Positions 9,401 to 21,400 of a stretch of DNA of 64,000 nt are shown piece after piece. Within the stretch, counting starts at the first letter, position 1. Every line of letters begins with the position of its first letter. Location: contig NW_019091371.1 in NCBI RefSeq assembly GCF_001949145.1, forward strand, positions 1,222,567 through 1,286,566. The letters are read 5' to 3'. The stretch comes from Acanthaster planci. Lineage: Eukaryota > Echinodermata > Asteroidea > Valvatida > Acanthasteridae. The notes under the pieces are model-generated. The model was given only the letters and a program-made list of their open reading frames with translations. It was not told the origin of the DNA and did not search any database. The translations under genes were made by a program, and so were the position numbers.

Positions 9401-12400
9401 GATGAACAGATGATGGGGAGGGGAAGAGTAATAGATGGATAGGATGATGGGGAGGGGAAGAGTAATAGATGGATAGGATGATGGGGAGGACAGAGTAGGA
9501 AATAGGATGATGGAGAGGAATAGNNNNNNNNNNNNNNNNNNNNNNNNNNNNNNNNNNNNNNNNNNNNNNNNNNNNNNNNNNNNNNNNNNNNNNNNNNNNN
9601 NNNNNNNNNNNNNNNNNNNNNNNNNNNNNNNNNNNNNNNNNNNNNNNNNNNNNNNNNNNNNNNNNNNNNNNNNNNNNNNNNNNNNNNNNNNNNNNNNNNN
9701 NNNNNNNNNNNNNNNNNNNNNNNNNNNNNNNNNNNNNNNNNNNNNNNNNNNNNNNNNNNNNNNNNNNNNNNNNNNNNNNNNNNNNNNNNNNNNNNNNNNN
9801 NNNNNNNNNNNNNNNNNNNNNNNNNNNNNNNNNNNNNNNNNNNNNNNNNNNNNNNNNNNNNNNNNNNNNNNNNNNNNNNNNNNNNNNNNNNNNNNNNNNN
9901 NNNNNNNNNNNNNNNNNNNNNNNNNNNNNNNNNNNNNNNNNNNNNNNNNNNNNNNNNNNNNNNNNNNNNNNNNNNNNNNNNNNNNNNNNNNNNNNNNNNN
10001 NNNNNNNNNNNNNNNNNNNNNNNNNNNNNNNNNNNNNNNNNNNNNNNNNNNNNNNNNNNNNNNNNNNNNNNNNNNNNNNNNNNNNNNNNNNNNNNNNNNN
10101 NNNNNNNNNNNNNNNNNNNNNNNNNNNNNNNNNNNNNNNNNNNNNNNNNNNNNNNNNNNNNNNNNNNNNNNNNNNNNNNNNNNNNNNNNNNNNNNNNNNN
10201 NNNNNNNNNNNNNNNNNNNNNNNGAAATAGGATGATGGGGGAGAGGAATAGATGGATAAGATGATTGGGAGGGGGCGGAGTAGGAGATGAATGAGATGAT
10301 GGGGAGGGAGCAGAGTAGGAGAAGGATAGGATGATGGGGAGGGTCAGAGTTGGGGATGAATAGGATAATGGAGGGGTGGAATAGGATATGGATGGAAAGA
10401 TAAGGTGAATGTGGGATTGGAGATAGACGGGATTAGGGGTGAAGTCAAAGTAGACATGGTAGATATAGGATGAGAGAGGGGGAATTGTAGAGGATAGGAT
10501 GATGGGGTTGGATACAAACTAACGTTACTTACGCTTTTTGTTAAAGGGAAGATCGATGTAAAGCACTGTGCATCGTGTGTTGCCAGATTGTACATGAATT
10601 TTTAGATGTCCCGTAACATCGCGCACTTTGACTTTCACTTGACTTGTTGCCAAATCCCAGTGGAAAACTTCATTTTGTTAAATACTTGTACTATAACCTT
10701 CATAATACATGCTGTTGAACGTGTTGAACATTCACTGTCATGAAATTTCAGTCCGGAAAGTGGGCAAGAGTTCAGCCGAGTGTTCCTCGACCATGCTGGC
10801 GTGGCACAGTCTTTGAAAAATTCCCCCAAACCCAAATAAATATTAAGAAAATTCTTTGAAGTTGATAAATTCGGCTAAATTATTATGAGCTTTTATACCT
10901 ACCTAACCACAAGTTTGCTGGATTATTTTCGTATTTTGGAAGCATTTTAAAGAGTTCATTGTGGACTTCAGAAAAAAAATTCAAAAAAATCAAGCCAAAA
11001 AAAATTTCAGCGGAAGTTTGGAGCAGGTCAAGATTTTTGTAAAATCGACATTTTGAATCAAAATGTCGGGAGTTTTCCGTTTTCAATCATACTGAAATTT
11101 GAGTTCAAACTATTGCTCAAGCAAGGCACTAGAAAGGAAAATTGACCTGTTCTATATCAGTTTTTTCCAGAACCGATATATCGTGAAAAAAATCGGGACA
11201 TTCGATATAATCATGATGACATCTTTTTTTACTTAAGTTTCACATCTGCCACTGTTGCATCACAAGGTCTGTGCAAAATAAAGTCCAATCACACGGTCTG
11301 ATCCCCAACGGCACCGATCCCTGAAGTGCGTACTGCCCTAAATGCTACTTTTCATTAGGTGAACCCAACTTGAATTCATTTCTAATTTATTTTTTAATAC
11401 CCCCTGACCCAGAAGATGACTCAATTGGACATTTTTAATGAGTGAAAATGGTTAATCGTTATGAATTTCGAAGTATCTGTCTCGTGGAGAATAAAAATGA
11501 AACTACGGTATCACTTGTTACGCTTCCATTGCTGGTACCGTCGAAAGCATCTGTAGCCACGATATTACATGTACATGCAAGTCGAATGGAACAAAACCAA
11601 CGAAGTCGAGTTCAGCTGTCAAGTAATTAAACAACACGTGTACACTTGTATGCCCCTCACACGTGCTGATGGAAATTCTCAAACATAGGTGGGTGGATAA
11701 AGTGAATAAGCCGTACAAGCAAGGAGCAGCAACAGATAACTGTCTTGTTGTACATTAAAAGGAGCTGTCTACCAGATGATCCAGGAGCCCAGAATTGTCT
11801 TGTTTCAGTGGAATTAAGGAAACAAAATGATTTTCTGTAGATCTTTGGCAATTCATATCATTACAAACCACTGTCACTTCGATAAGCTCCCTTTTCCATG
11901 TAGTACCGTGGAACCAAATGCACTTGGCCACACCCACTATTTTACATAAAGTACATTGTAGGTTATGACTTGTACATATATGTGCCAAAAGTATTTCCCA
12001 AAATTCATATCAAAGTTACTTTGGAGTTTATTCTTGTTTGAATTTTTAGAAATAATGTTCGTCAAACTGCCTACATTGTTTTTGTTAGTGATAAAAGCGT
12101 GATTTGAGTGACAAATTTGACACTTTTGGGTATTAAAAAAGTACAAAAACAGTGTGATTAAGCTTTCACAAAGACCGAATAAATGACGTCTTTAATTCCA
12201 TGTTCAATAAGTCCCATATTGGCTCTGGTATTGAGACAGCTTGAATCCGGGACCAATGGTTCCCTTGAATATGCACCTGCAGCGCTGATCAGCGACATGG
12301 TGCCCAGACTGCATTTTCCTGTACATACGAAAGTAATGCTGTTAATGCTCCACTGTCTTAGCGATGGAAGTTAAAAGGCAAGATTTTTGAATTTCTTAAT

Positions 12401-15400
12401 ATTTTGATATGAAAAAATATTACGGTTTCAGTAATTATCGTGATATCGAACAGACCTACATGTACATAGAATGTTCTTTGACTCTGCAGAGTAAAGTACA
12501 ATCCCCTGACCATATACTGTACATGCTTGCCTCATTGTTAAAAGAGGTTATTCATAGAGTACGATCCCTTGACCATATACAGGTACTGTACATGTACAGT
12601 ATATGCTTGCCTCATTGTTAAAAGAGGTGATTTGTAGAGTCCAAGGTACTCAGATTAATGCTATGGTAATTCTAATGTCTCTTGGGGTCATTGGCTCCCG
12701 GCCATTCCATGCCATTCTTGCTAATTTTGGCAGTAGGAACCAGTGTGCCATACATGCTTCAAGTCTCTTACACTAACACCACACTGCGTTTGCAATGCAA
12801 CTTGTCTCATGCTTGGGCCGTAGGAAAGTAGAAATTATTAAGTTTTGACTCCACATACCCTCATCTTACATACAGGTACATATATACATGTAGTTTGCAG
12901 GAAAAATATGACACATGTACTGTATGTGATATCCAGTAAATGTACATGTGCTGGTAGAGAAGGGTCTTGGATCGGTCTATGGTCACAGCAGTGCACGCAA
13001 CGCACTGGGACATGGCCTTAGTGTAACGCTACATAAACACCGATTCAGCAATCACGGACCGTGCCAATAAACGGACGCCAGTCTGTGACTTTTCACTAAC
13101 ATTTCTTGCCAACTGCAGCACAGAAGTTTATGCCAATTGTTTTTTAAACACCGACTCACGCACAGGATTTTGTTGTGCTTTTTGTGAAAATGGGATTCAG
13201 AGGAACATCAGGTTTTGCCCTTAACTTTTTTCTAACTTGCCAGCAGGACCAGCAGTTATGGCTTTTACTAGTCTGCAAGCGTTTTCACTAGTCCGCCTCT
13301 TCCCCCAAATTTCAACATTCTTTTTTGGCACCAGTGTTTTCTGCTCCAACATCATGCATTTTATTGTGCACTCGGTGCTGAATGTTGTTTAATTGTTGAT
13401 GAGTAATCATAAATGGTTATGGGAATCAGAGTTTCCAGAATATTCGTGAGTATAACTCGACTCAAGCAGCAAAGTAAACACACAAAGTGGTTACCTGCTG
13501 AAAATGGTTTGTTCACAATCATTATGAACAGTTTATGTACATGTACGTTTTATGCAGTATGCACATGTACATGTACAGTACACCTGGTGAAATGTACATA
13601 CAGTTCATGCTCGTTCTCAACTGTGTCCAGTACCCGTGGAGTGCATTCCACCAAATGGTTGTATTTTTCTGCGTGTGAGCTTATTAATATTTGGTGATCC
13701 CACAGGGTTTTTACATGTACAATAAGACATGCCATAATGAGGAGGGATCATAGAAGTATTTCTATAAATCCCAAATTTGGGACTGATAATTTCCAGTTCG
13801 GGGTATTTCTTGCAAAAGTGGCGGGCGGCTAAATTCAGAAATGAGTGCATAGTTTTATGACTATTTTGGAGGTATCTTTGGGAAAAGGCGAATAAAAATA
13901 ATTTTCGTGGCTAAAACCCATACAATTGAAATGAAAAGTGATCTTCTGGCCACAATCCTGAATTTCCAGTGAACTTAAAACGGAGGCCAACCTCTTTCCA
14001 AGAGTTAGCAGGCAGCGCTATTTCTGTCTGATTTTGCAATGTTTTCTGCAGGTGCGTATTTGGTGTAGTGCAACCTGTAGCGCGCGAACGAAACACGAAA
14101 TCACAACCGTGACATCGCTGGTGTCACAACCACCAATAAGGGAACGTTTCATAATTACAGAAGGCGGTATTTACTGCGGTACTGCTGTTTTTTTGCGGTA
14201 CCAGCATCAAGCCCTTTCAGATAACTAGTGCGGTGCCGCTAAAAAAAGCTGCGGTACCGCAGTAAATACCGTCTTCAACAATTATGAAACGTTCCCTAAC
14301 CAATCAGAAAAATCAGTACTGCATATACATAGTTACGTAATGTGTATACACACACCATACACAATGGGCACGTCATACACGTGGGATGCAAATTCATGAC
14401 TTACATGTACCTCTACGATGCAATGCATGAAAGCACATGCTGATTTAGATCTTGTACGCAGAACCAATGTCAAGTCATGGGGTTGTCGAGACGTACTGGA
14501 CACACGCGGCAAGTTAAACATGCGATCGCACCACAAAGGCATTGCGGAATAGAAGTTTTAGACGATTTACTGCCGCAGCATTTATAGACTTCAGCATTAC
14601 GTCTGCTGGGCTGGTGCCAGGGACCGAACTGTTCTTGGTTGCAAAAGGTTCATCAGTTTCAGACGATTTACTGCCGCAGCATTTATAGACTTCAGCATTA
14701 CGTCTGCTGGGCTGGTGCCAGGGACCGAACTGTTCTTGGTTGCAAAAGGTTCCAAAACCAGCAGCAGCTAGAGGGCATGCATCACAATCAACTATTTCGC
14801 CGCTTATTTCAGAATATTGTTTACTAACCGCGTAGGGCTTTCACTAGACCGCCACTGTTTTTACTCGAATTTGGCCAGCGGAGCAGCGTTAAGGTTGAAC
14901 CCTGAACATGCTGACTTAAGGGAAATGACAACTTGTAAAAGTCAACTTCGAAATACTAATTTTACTGGAAATGCAGTAGAGATGATTGGGACTTTCATAA
15001 GACTGCTGACTTGACCAAGTTGAATGATGTCTTCTTAGCCAGTAGTGCTGCACTTTGGCCCAATACAGTACATGTACATGTCTAGAGTTGGCAGATTTCT
15101 ATAGAAAATTGTCCACCTCCATGTTTTTACAGTTTACTCCCGACAGAGTTCATGTATAAATATTGACTGCTATGAATGGTGTACATGTACACCATTTAGC
15201 CCACCAACGTCCATAGAGCATTCTTCATGTATTTTCCCAATACAAAAAATAAAACCCACCATGCATTGCCTAGCGAGGCTTGTTTTAATACACTTTTTAA
15301 TTCACTTCAACTTTCAATCAGTACGTGAATTTACTTCACAATTTATAACACCCCTCCCAGCATACATGTATCTGGTCTCTTCAGCAACAATAGCAACACT

Positions 15401-18400
15401 ATTATTGATGTACCCTAAAGTCGATGGCGTCAAATAAATATTCAATATGACGTGTTATGGCATCGTTCTTCGCAAAAGACCTTTTCTGTATGTTCTTTGA
15501 ATGCTAAAAAATTTACCCCAAATGTGAAAAACTTTCTTTTAGCACTTAATAACTACTGAGGCACTGGTGCTGCAGGCAGTGTGATGGATGACTGTTCCTT
15601 GGGCACACCTGTAGAAGGCAGCATGTACATGTACATGTGCTAAAATTAATTCTAGGTGTAAAAGAAAATCTCAATACTTCAACCTAACCTGTGTTCCAAC
15701 TACCCCCATCAGCCCTACTTTATTTGGACATTGTAATTCTTCCATGTCAAGAGCAGTGAGTACAGGTTGTGCAAATGAATAATTCTGTTAATTTAGTCAT
15801 TGTTCGTTTATAGTTACAATTATTAAATTAAACTTTGTCTATCAAGAGTGAATGTATCTACAGAAATATTTGTACTCAACACTGTTTTTGTTACTGCTTG
15901 ATCTGTACATACAGACTCTGAAGTGACTTGTATTCCTGAAACTCCGTCTGTTGTGTCAACTCCAAGCAGTCCTGTCATGAGTGGAACCAAGCATGTAGCC
16001 AGACGACATGAAGCTAAGCTAATCTGTAATACATTCTCGTCAGACTCAGAGGACTGTGGAACACCAAAGATGAAACCAAATTCTAGAGAAAGAAGACCTC
16101 CTGTTAAACCCATAGGAGAAAGGTGAACTATTTTATGTAACTATTTGAATGGTTTTTGTAATCCTCTTTAAATGGGTACCTGCAATTGGTGTTTCAGACA
16201 GCAAGCCATGCAGAGGCGATCTGTAGAGCGAGGTTTCAGAAAGCATGGTCAATCTTTCATAGCAAGACCCAACATACAAGAGGCAAGCCAGTCAAGGTGG
16301 ATATGGGCCATTCAAAATTTTTGCTGTTTTTAAATTTCAATTTATTTGAAATTGCTTTGACCCACCTACCCACCCCCATTTTCGATTAAAAGTTTTTTCA
16401 ATTAGTATTGTGTATGTATAGCATGCATAGTTGCGGCCATGTTGAGTGCTGTGCTGCGACCACATGTACAAGGTCCTGTTACACAGTGCTGCAGCCGAAC
16501 CGCCAAACCAAACCAAAAATCGTCAAACATGGCACTTTTGAACCGAACTGAACCAAACTGGTTGGTTCGGATGTTCAGCGTTAATATGGCATGGCATTGA
16601 TAGCGCACGGAATCCACGCAAGGTAACCTCTGTACATAAACCCAGGCAGATGGGGCTCATTAGCCTTGACAGGTAGCCCAAGCAAGAGGCTTGCATAACC
16701 CTGAACCATTGGTCAGTGGGTCATCTTAGGACCCCTGCCTGGTCACCTGCTGAAATCTGGCCTGGCCATTATTTCACTGACATGGGCTGTCCAGCAGTGC
16801 CTTAGGGAGAGGCATAGTCAAGGGCGGTTCCTCCAGCCTCGCAGGTTCTGGCCACTCCTCTGAGGCCACCTCGCCCACTGGCCGTCTAGACAATGTCTTG
16901 CCACCGGGTTTTGGCATTGGTGGTCAAGATAGTGGTGTTGAGAATTGCGCACACTCATCGTCACCTTGATTCTTCTCTGCACGGGAATCATCCCCTTCAT
17001 TATCAATTTTCCGCCTGTATGTTTTTGTCTGTCCAGAAGTCCTGTGGCGACAGGACAGGCCAATGATGGAGTCAGGTCTTGGATGTGACTGGAAACCTCC
17101 AGCATGCCCACTGTACATGTTGCTGCACGTCCATGATGGTTGTTTGTGATGCCCCCACTGGGCAGCTGGCTGCGTGACCGAGCAACCCTTTTCAGGTATC
17201 CTTGTTGCATGCCTCACTTGAGGACGGGCCTAGAAAAGGTGGCCCAAACGTCGCCCAATCTGTTTCTCCTGGGCAGGTTGCCACACCCACCAGGATGTCC
17301 ATACATTGCTTGATCCAAGGATCTTGCTTAAAATCATTGTCCACCTCGCCGTATTGCGCTCATCGCTGCAGAACTGAGGAGTTACAATATTGATATTGCT
17401 GCCTTGAGTGAGACATGTTTTGCTGCCGACTACTCCCTCACCGAGGTTGGTGAAGGATACATCTTTTGGAAGGGTCATCCAGAAGAGGCCGCCAGGATCC
17501 ATGGCGTGGGACTTGCAGTTAAGACTTCCTTCCTCAGCCACCTTCCCGAGGCCCCCCCGTTGGTCACAACAAGTGGCTTATGACTTTCCATGTCCCGTTA
17601 GCAGCATAGAGACATGCCACTGTCATCAGCACTTGTGGGCCCACTCTCACCACCACCGAGGACATCAAGAACGAGTTCTATGATCTGCTCGAGCAGATGC
17701 TGTGATCCATCCCCGGTCTGACAAGATCATCCTGCTTGGTGATTTCATTGTCCATATGGGCTCCAATCACACTGTCGGGTGGAGTCATCGGTAAGCATGG
17801 TGTTGGTTCTGTCAATTCCAATAGCTTAGACTCCTCACCCTCTGTGCTGATCATGATCTCATCATCACCAACACAGCATTCCAGCTCACTAACAAGCCAC
17901 AGCTCGCGAAATTAAAAAAATGTAGTTGCCCTTCCGGCAGGGAAGTCTAAAATCTGGTTGCCCGAACTTCATTTTCAGTTGCCCGACAAGGAAGTTTTAG
18001 CCACACGTGGTCTCCAAGCTTTCAGTAATTACAGTCATTTTCCTAGTTCCTGATTGCTTGAAATGAATAGGGCTAGGCCTACCCACCTTTTTGCTATTTG
18101 CTCTGCAGTTTTACACGCTAAGACTACTTCTTTTTTGAAAGGTAACATTAAAGTCTTACAGCACAAATTTTACTTCCAGAAAATTTCAAGAAAAAAAAAT
18201 CCAGAAAAAATAAATGGGTCACTCACTACGCGAGATTCCATAAATGTTTTCCCTAGTTTTGGATCGCGCATACATGCAAGTAGGCCTACATATACGAACG
18301 TCATGAACTCAACTTTACGTGTGTAACAGATTTGTACGTGATGTAATGGGTTCGTCAACTTTGCGGCATGGGGGGATTTGTGGTCGACGGCTCACTGGGC

Positions 18401-21400
18401 AGCAAAGTCAAGTTAAAATTTATGCAGGCTATCCATGTTGATGCACTGAAATTCTAATATAAAAACTAATCTCCTTTAAAATAAGACTTGTTTTACTAGA
18501 AAATATGCTTATTACAATGGTTTTGGCAGAGAAATTGGTTTATGCATGGCTACTTTTTATGTGTAAAGAAATTTTAGAAGCGATCCAGAACGGGCTAAAC
18601 CAATCCAGAACTAGGAAAAGTGTCCTCATCACTTTTGTCGATCTTGTAAGACAAAGTCAAAAGTTCAAAATTTGAAAATATACATGTACAAGGTAGACCT
18701 CTGACCCCATTGCATTGAAATTTGATGATAATTGAGCTGTAATATGACTGAATATTGTTTAAGTGATCCGGAACAAGGAAAACGACTGAATACAGACGCG
18801 GCTGCTTTGTTCATACCAACGATTCGACCGTATGTACCACGTTGCACCTACCCGAACATGTACAGTTGTGCAACATCGAGGTTAGGATGTCGATCTTTTT
18901 TTGTGGTCTTTTTTTTGCGATTTTTTTTAGTGCACTGGGCAGAAATGTCCAAAACACTGGGGAAAAATGTGTTGCCGAAAACAGGTGCTTGCCCATCAGG
19001 CTGGCAGCCTGGAACATTTGGCTGCCCATCAAAATATTTTGGTTGTCCCGGAATGTCGGACTACTGATTCTGCAAGCCCTGCAAGCTGAAGACGACATGG
19101 ATGTATCCGCGTTCCAAGCACTGGCACCTTATTGACTAAGTGAACGTGCTCTGTGGCAACCTTTGGAATGTCAGGTTCATCAGAGCTCTCGGATGTGCCT
19201 AGTGCTGGACCAACCACTGTCTCGTGTAATCTACATTTTGTCTTAGGATTAGACCTCCTGTTCAAAAGTGTGCTGGAAGAAAGAGGGTCCATTGTGGTGC
19301 CCTACGAGACCTCTCCAATCATCAGGCGATGCATGAAAGGTTAGCAGTCGCCTTCTCCAACGTCCCTACCCCCTCCTTATCCATCAAGATTACCAGCGCA
19401 ACACTCGAGTGCAATGCCATCTCCACTGCAATCAGAGATACTGCCATTGCTGCAATAGGGTACACCATGATGTCATCAGGACTGGTGTGATGATAACTGT
19501 GTGGAGATTCATGACCTCCTGGAGAGGAAGAATGCAGCCTAACAGCCGCCATCAATAACCCATCATCCTATGCTCTTTGTGCTCAGTTCACCGTTGCCCA
19601 GACTCACCTCTCCTAGATGGCTAATGAGTGGTGGAGGAACAAGGCCCATGAGATCCAGGGCCTTGCAGATGACCATGACCTCCACGGGTTCTATGATGCC
19701 ATCAAGTTCATCTATGGCCCAATCAGAGGCTCTTCTGTCCTGGTTAGGTCTGCTGATGGTGCCACCCTCATCAAAGATTGCCAGAGAATTCTCAACCACT
19801 GGGCTGAGTACCTCAATGAGCTCCTGAACTGTGTCAACCCCACTGACCCCACCATAATCAATCACCTACCCATGCTTCTACCCATTGTTGAGCTTGATAA
19901 CCCACTGACCTTCCTCAAGATCCAGCAGGCAGTCAAGAGCCTGAAGAACAACAAATCTGCAGGGCCGAACAGGATTTCCAAGGAGATCTTTATATGTGGT
20001 GGTTGTCTCCTCCTTCAACATCTCCATGAGTTCAGTACTGACATCTGGGTGGCTGAGGCTCTTCCTCAGCAGTGGAAGGATGCCAATATCGTTACTGTCT
20101 ACAAAAGGAAAGGAGATAAGTCAATATGTGGCAACTATCGTGGCATCTTGCTCCTATTGGTGGCCGGGAAGGTTTTAGCGAGGTTGATGCTGCACCGTCT
20201 CCTCACATTCATCTTTGGTGTTGTACTCCCAGAGTCTTTTTAGGTTTTCAGTAGGACAGAAGCTTCACAGACATGATCTTTGTTACCTGCCTTCTCCAGG
20301 ACTAGTGTAGGGAGCAGCACCGTGATCTCTATATTGCCTTCGTAGACCTCACAAAAGCCTTTGATACTGTCAATAGAAATCTTCTGCGGACCATCCTTCC
20401 CAAGTGCAGCTGCCCACCCAAGTTAATGAAGATTATCCAGGAGTTCCATACTGGCATGCTTGCCCGAGTGCTGGTTGGCAGCCTTAAGTCGGAGTCTTTC
20501 GAGGTCAAGGTAGGCATGAAGCAGGGATGTCCTTATCCTGGTGCTTTTCAACATCTTTCTTGTGTCCATCTCTCTTCTCTCTCAGGAGCAACTCCACTTG
20601 GATGATGGAGTTACCTTCTGCTCCCAACTGGATGGAAGCCTCTTAAACCTGTAACGTCTTCAGACCAACAGTAAGACCCGGCTTGAAACTACCGGTACAT
20701 GTATCTTTGACTTGCAATATGCAGACAGTGCAGCTTTCATCAGCCGCACACCAGATACCTGCAGAGAACTCTCTCTACCATCACAGAGTCATACTCCAGC
20801 GTGGCACTGGTCATCAGTGCACAGAAGACAGAGGTTCTCCAATAAGTTAATAATAATAATAATTTATTCATTTATAAAGTGCAAATTTCATATAGATATG
20901 TTCAAAAGTGCTGTAAAATGAAGACATTAAGCATGGAACAATGAATACATTAAAACATGGTTGAGCCGATGGCATACAAAGGCGCCTCAGGCATACATCA
21001 GTAAGGAGGAGACATTAAGAAGCAGTTACTGTTTTAGAGGTGGGAGGAAAACCCCAGAGGAATAGTCTGGGTAAAACCCATGGAGTCAGGGACTAAAACA
21101 CAATCCACATGTGGACCGGGCCGGGAATCGAACCCGGGACCACAGAGGTGGAAGGCGAGGAAAGAACTAGATGTACCTTGCCAACCGGACTCCCCAAACA
21201 ATACGTCAAGCCNNNNNNNNNNNNNNNNNNNNNNNNNNNNNNNNNNNNNNNNNNNNNNNNNNNNNNNNNNNNNNNNNNNNNNNNNNNNNNNNNNNNNNNN
21301 NNNNNNNNNNNNNNNNNNNNNNNNNNNNNNNNNNNNNNNNNNNNNNNNNNNNNNNNNNNNNNNNNNNNNNNNNNNNNNNNNNNNNNNNNNNNNNNNNNNN

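Larger units (their letters stand above)
6406..15914 (+). other. SMARCAD1: SMARCAD1 intron 1 (9.5 kb, repeat-rich)
   Basis: This holds the foldback element, two small hairpin MITEs, the GA-rich minisatellite with gap, repeat A copy 2, two tandem duplications and TACATGTA runs, each listed separately. Possible weak terminal inverted repeats (CTGTTCTATATCA near 11147 and its complement near 12450) may mark a further element. Nothing recognisable was seen at 7220-8080, 8325-9290, 10510-11140 and 14760-15900. Confidence 0.6.
16620..20842 (+). mobile_element. Degenerate non-LTR retrotransposon (LINE, endonuclease and reverse transcriptase)
   Basis: This is same-strand LINE debris in intron 3. A non-coding 5' part (from about 16620) precedes an apurinic-type endonuclease domain (about 17285-17905: [30 protein letters not shown]). 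That domain resumes at about 19085 with [16 protein letters not shown], then a linker and a reverse transcriptase (about 19617-20842). The RT shows [39 protein letters not shown] and QYADS. Multiple frameshifts and stops make it non-functional. It resembles the EN-RT proteins often mislabelled craniofacial development protein 2-like in invertebrate genomes. The clade was not resolved. The 3' end is cut by the SINE at about 20849. Confidence 0.88.

Noticed and set aside
9507-10235. Long open frame across the first N run
   Set aside because: It consists of unknown residues from 700 N; no real coding evidence.
11147-12458. TIR element with CTGTTC.ATATCA ends
   Set aside because: The complementary blocks are short (about 13 bp with a mismatch) and flanks show no target duplication; kept only as a note in intron 1.
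16818-17217. Open frames of 130 and 97 codons on the minus strand
   Set aside because: They lie antisense to the 5' non-coding part of the LINE and show no protein family similarity.
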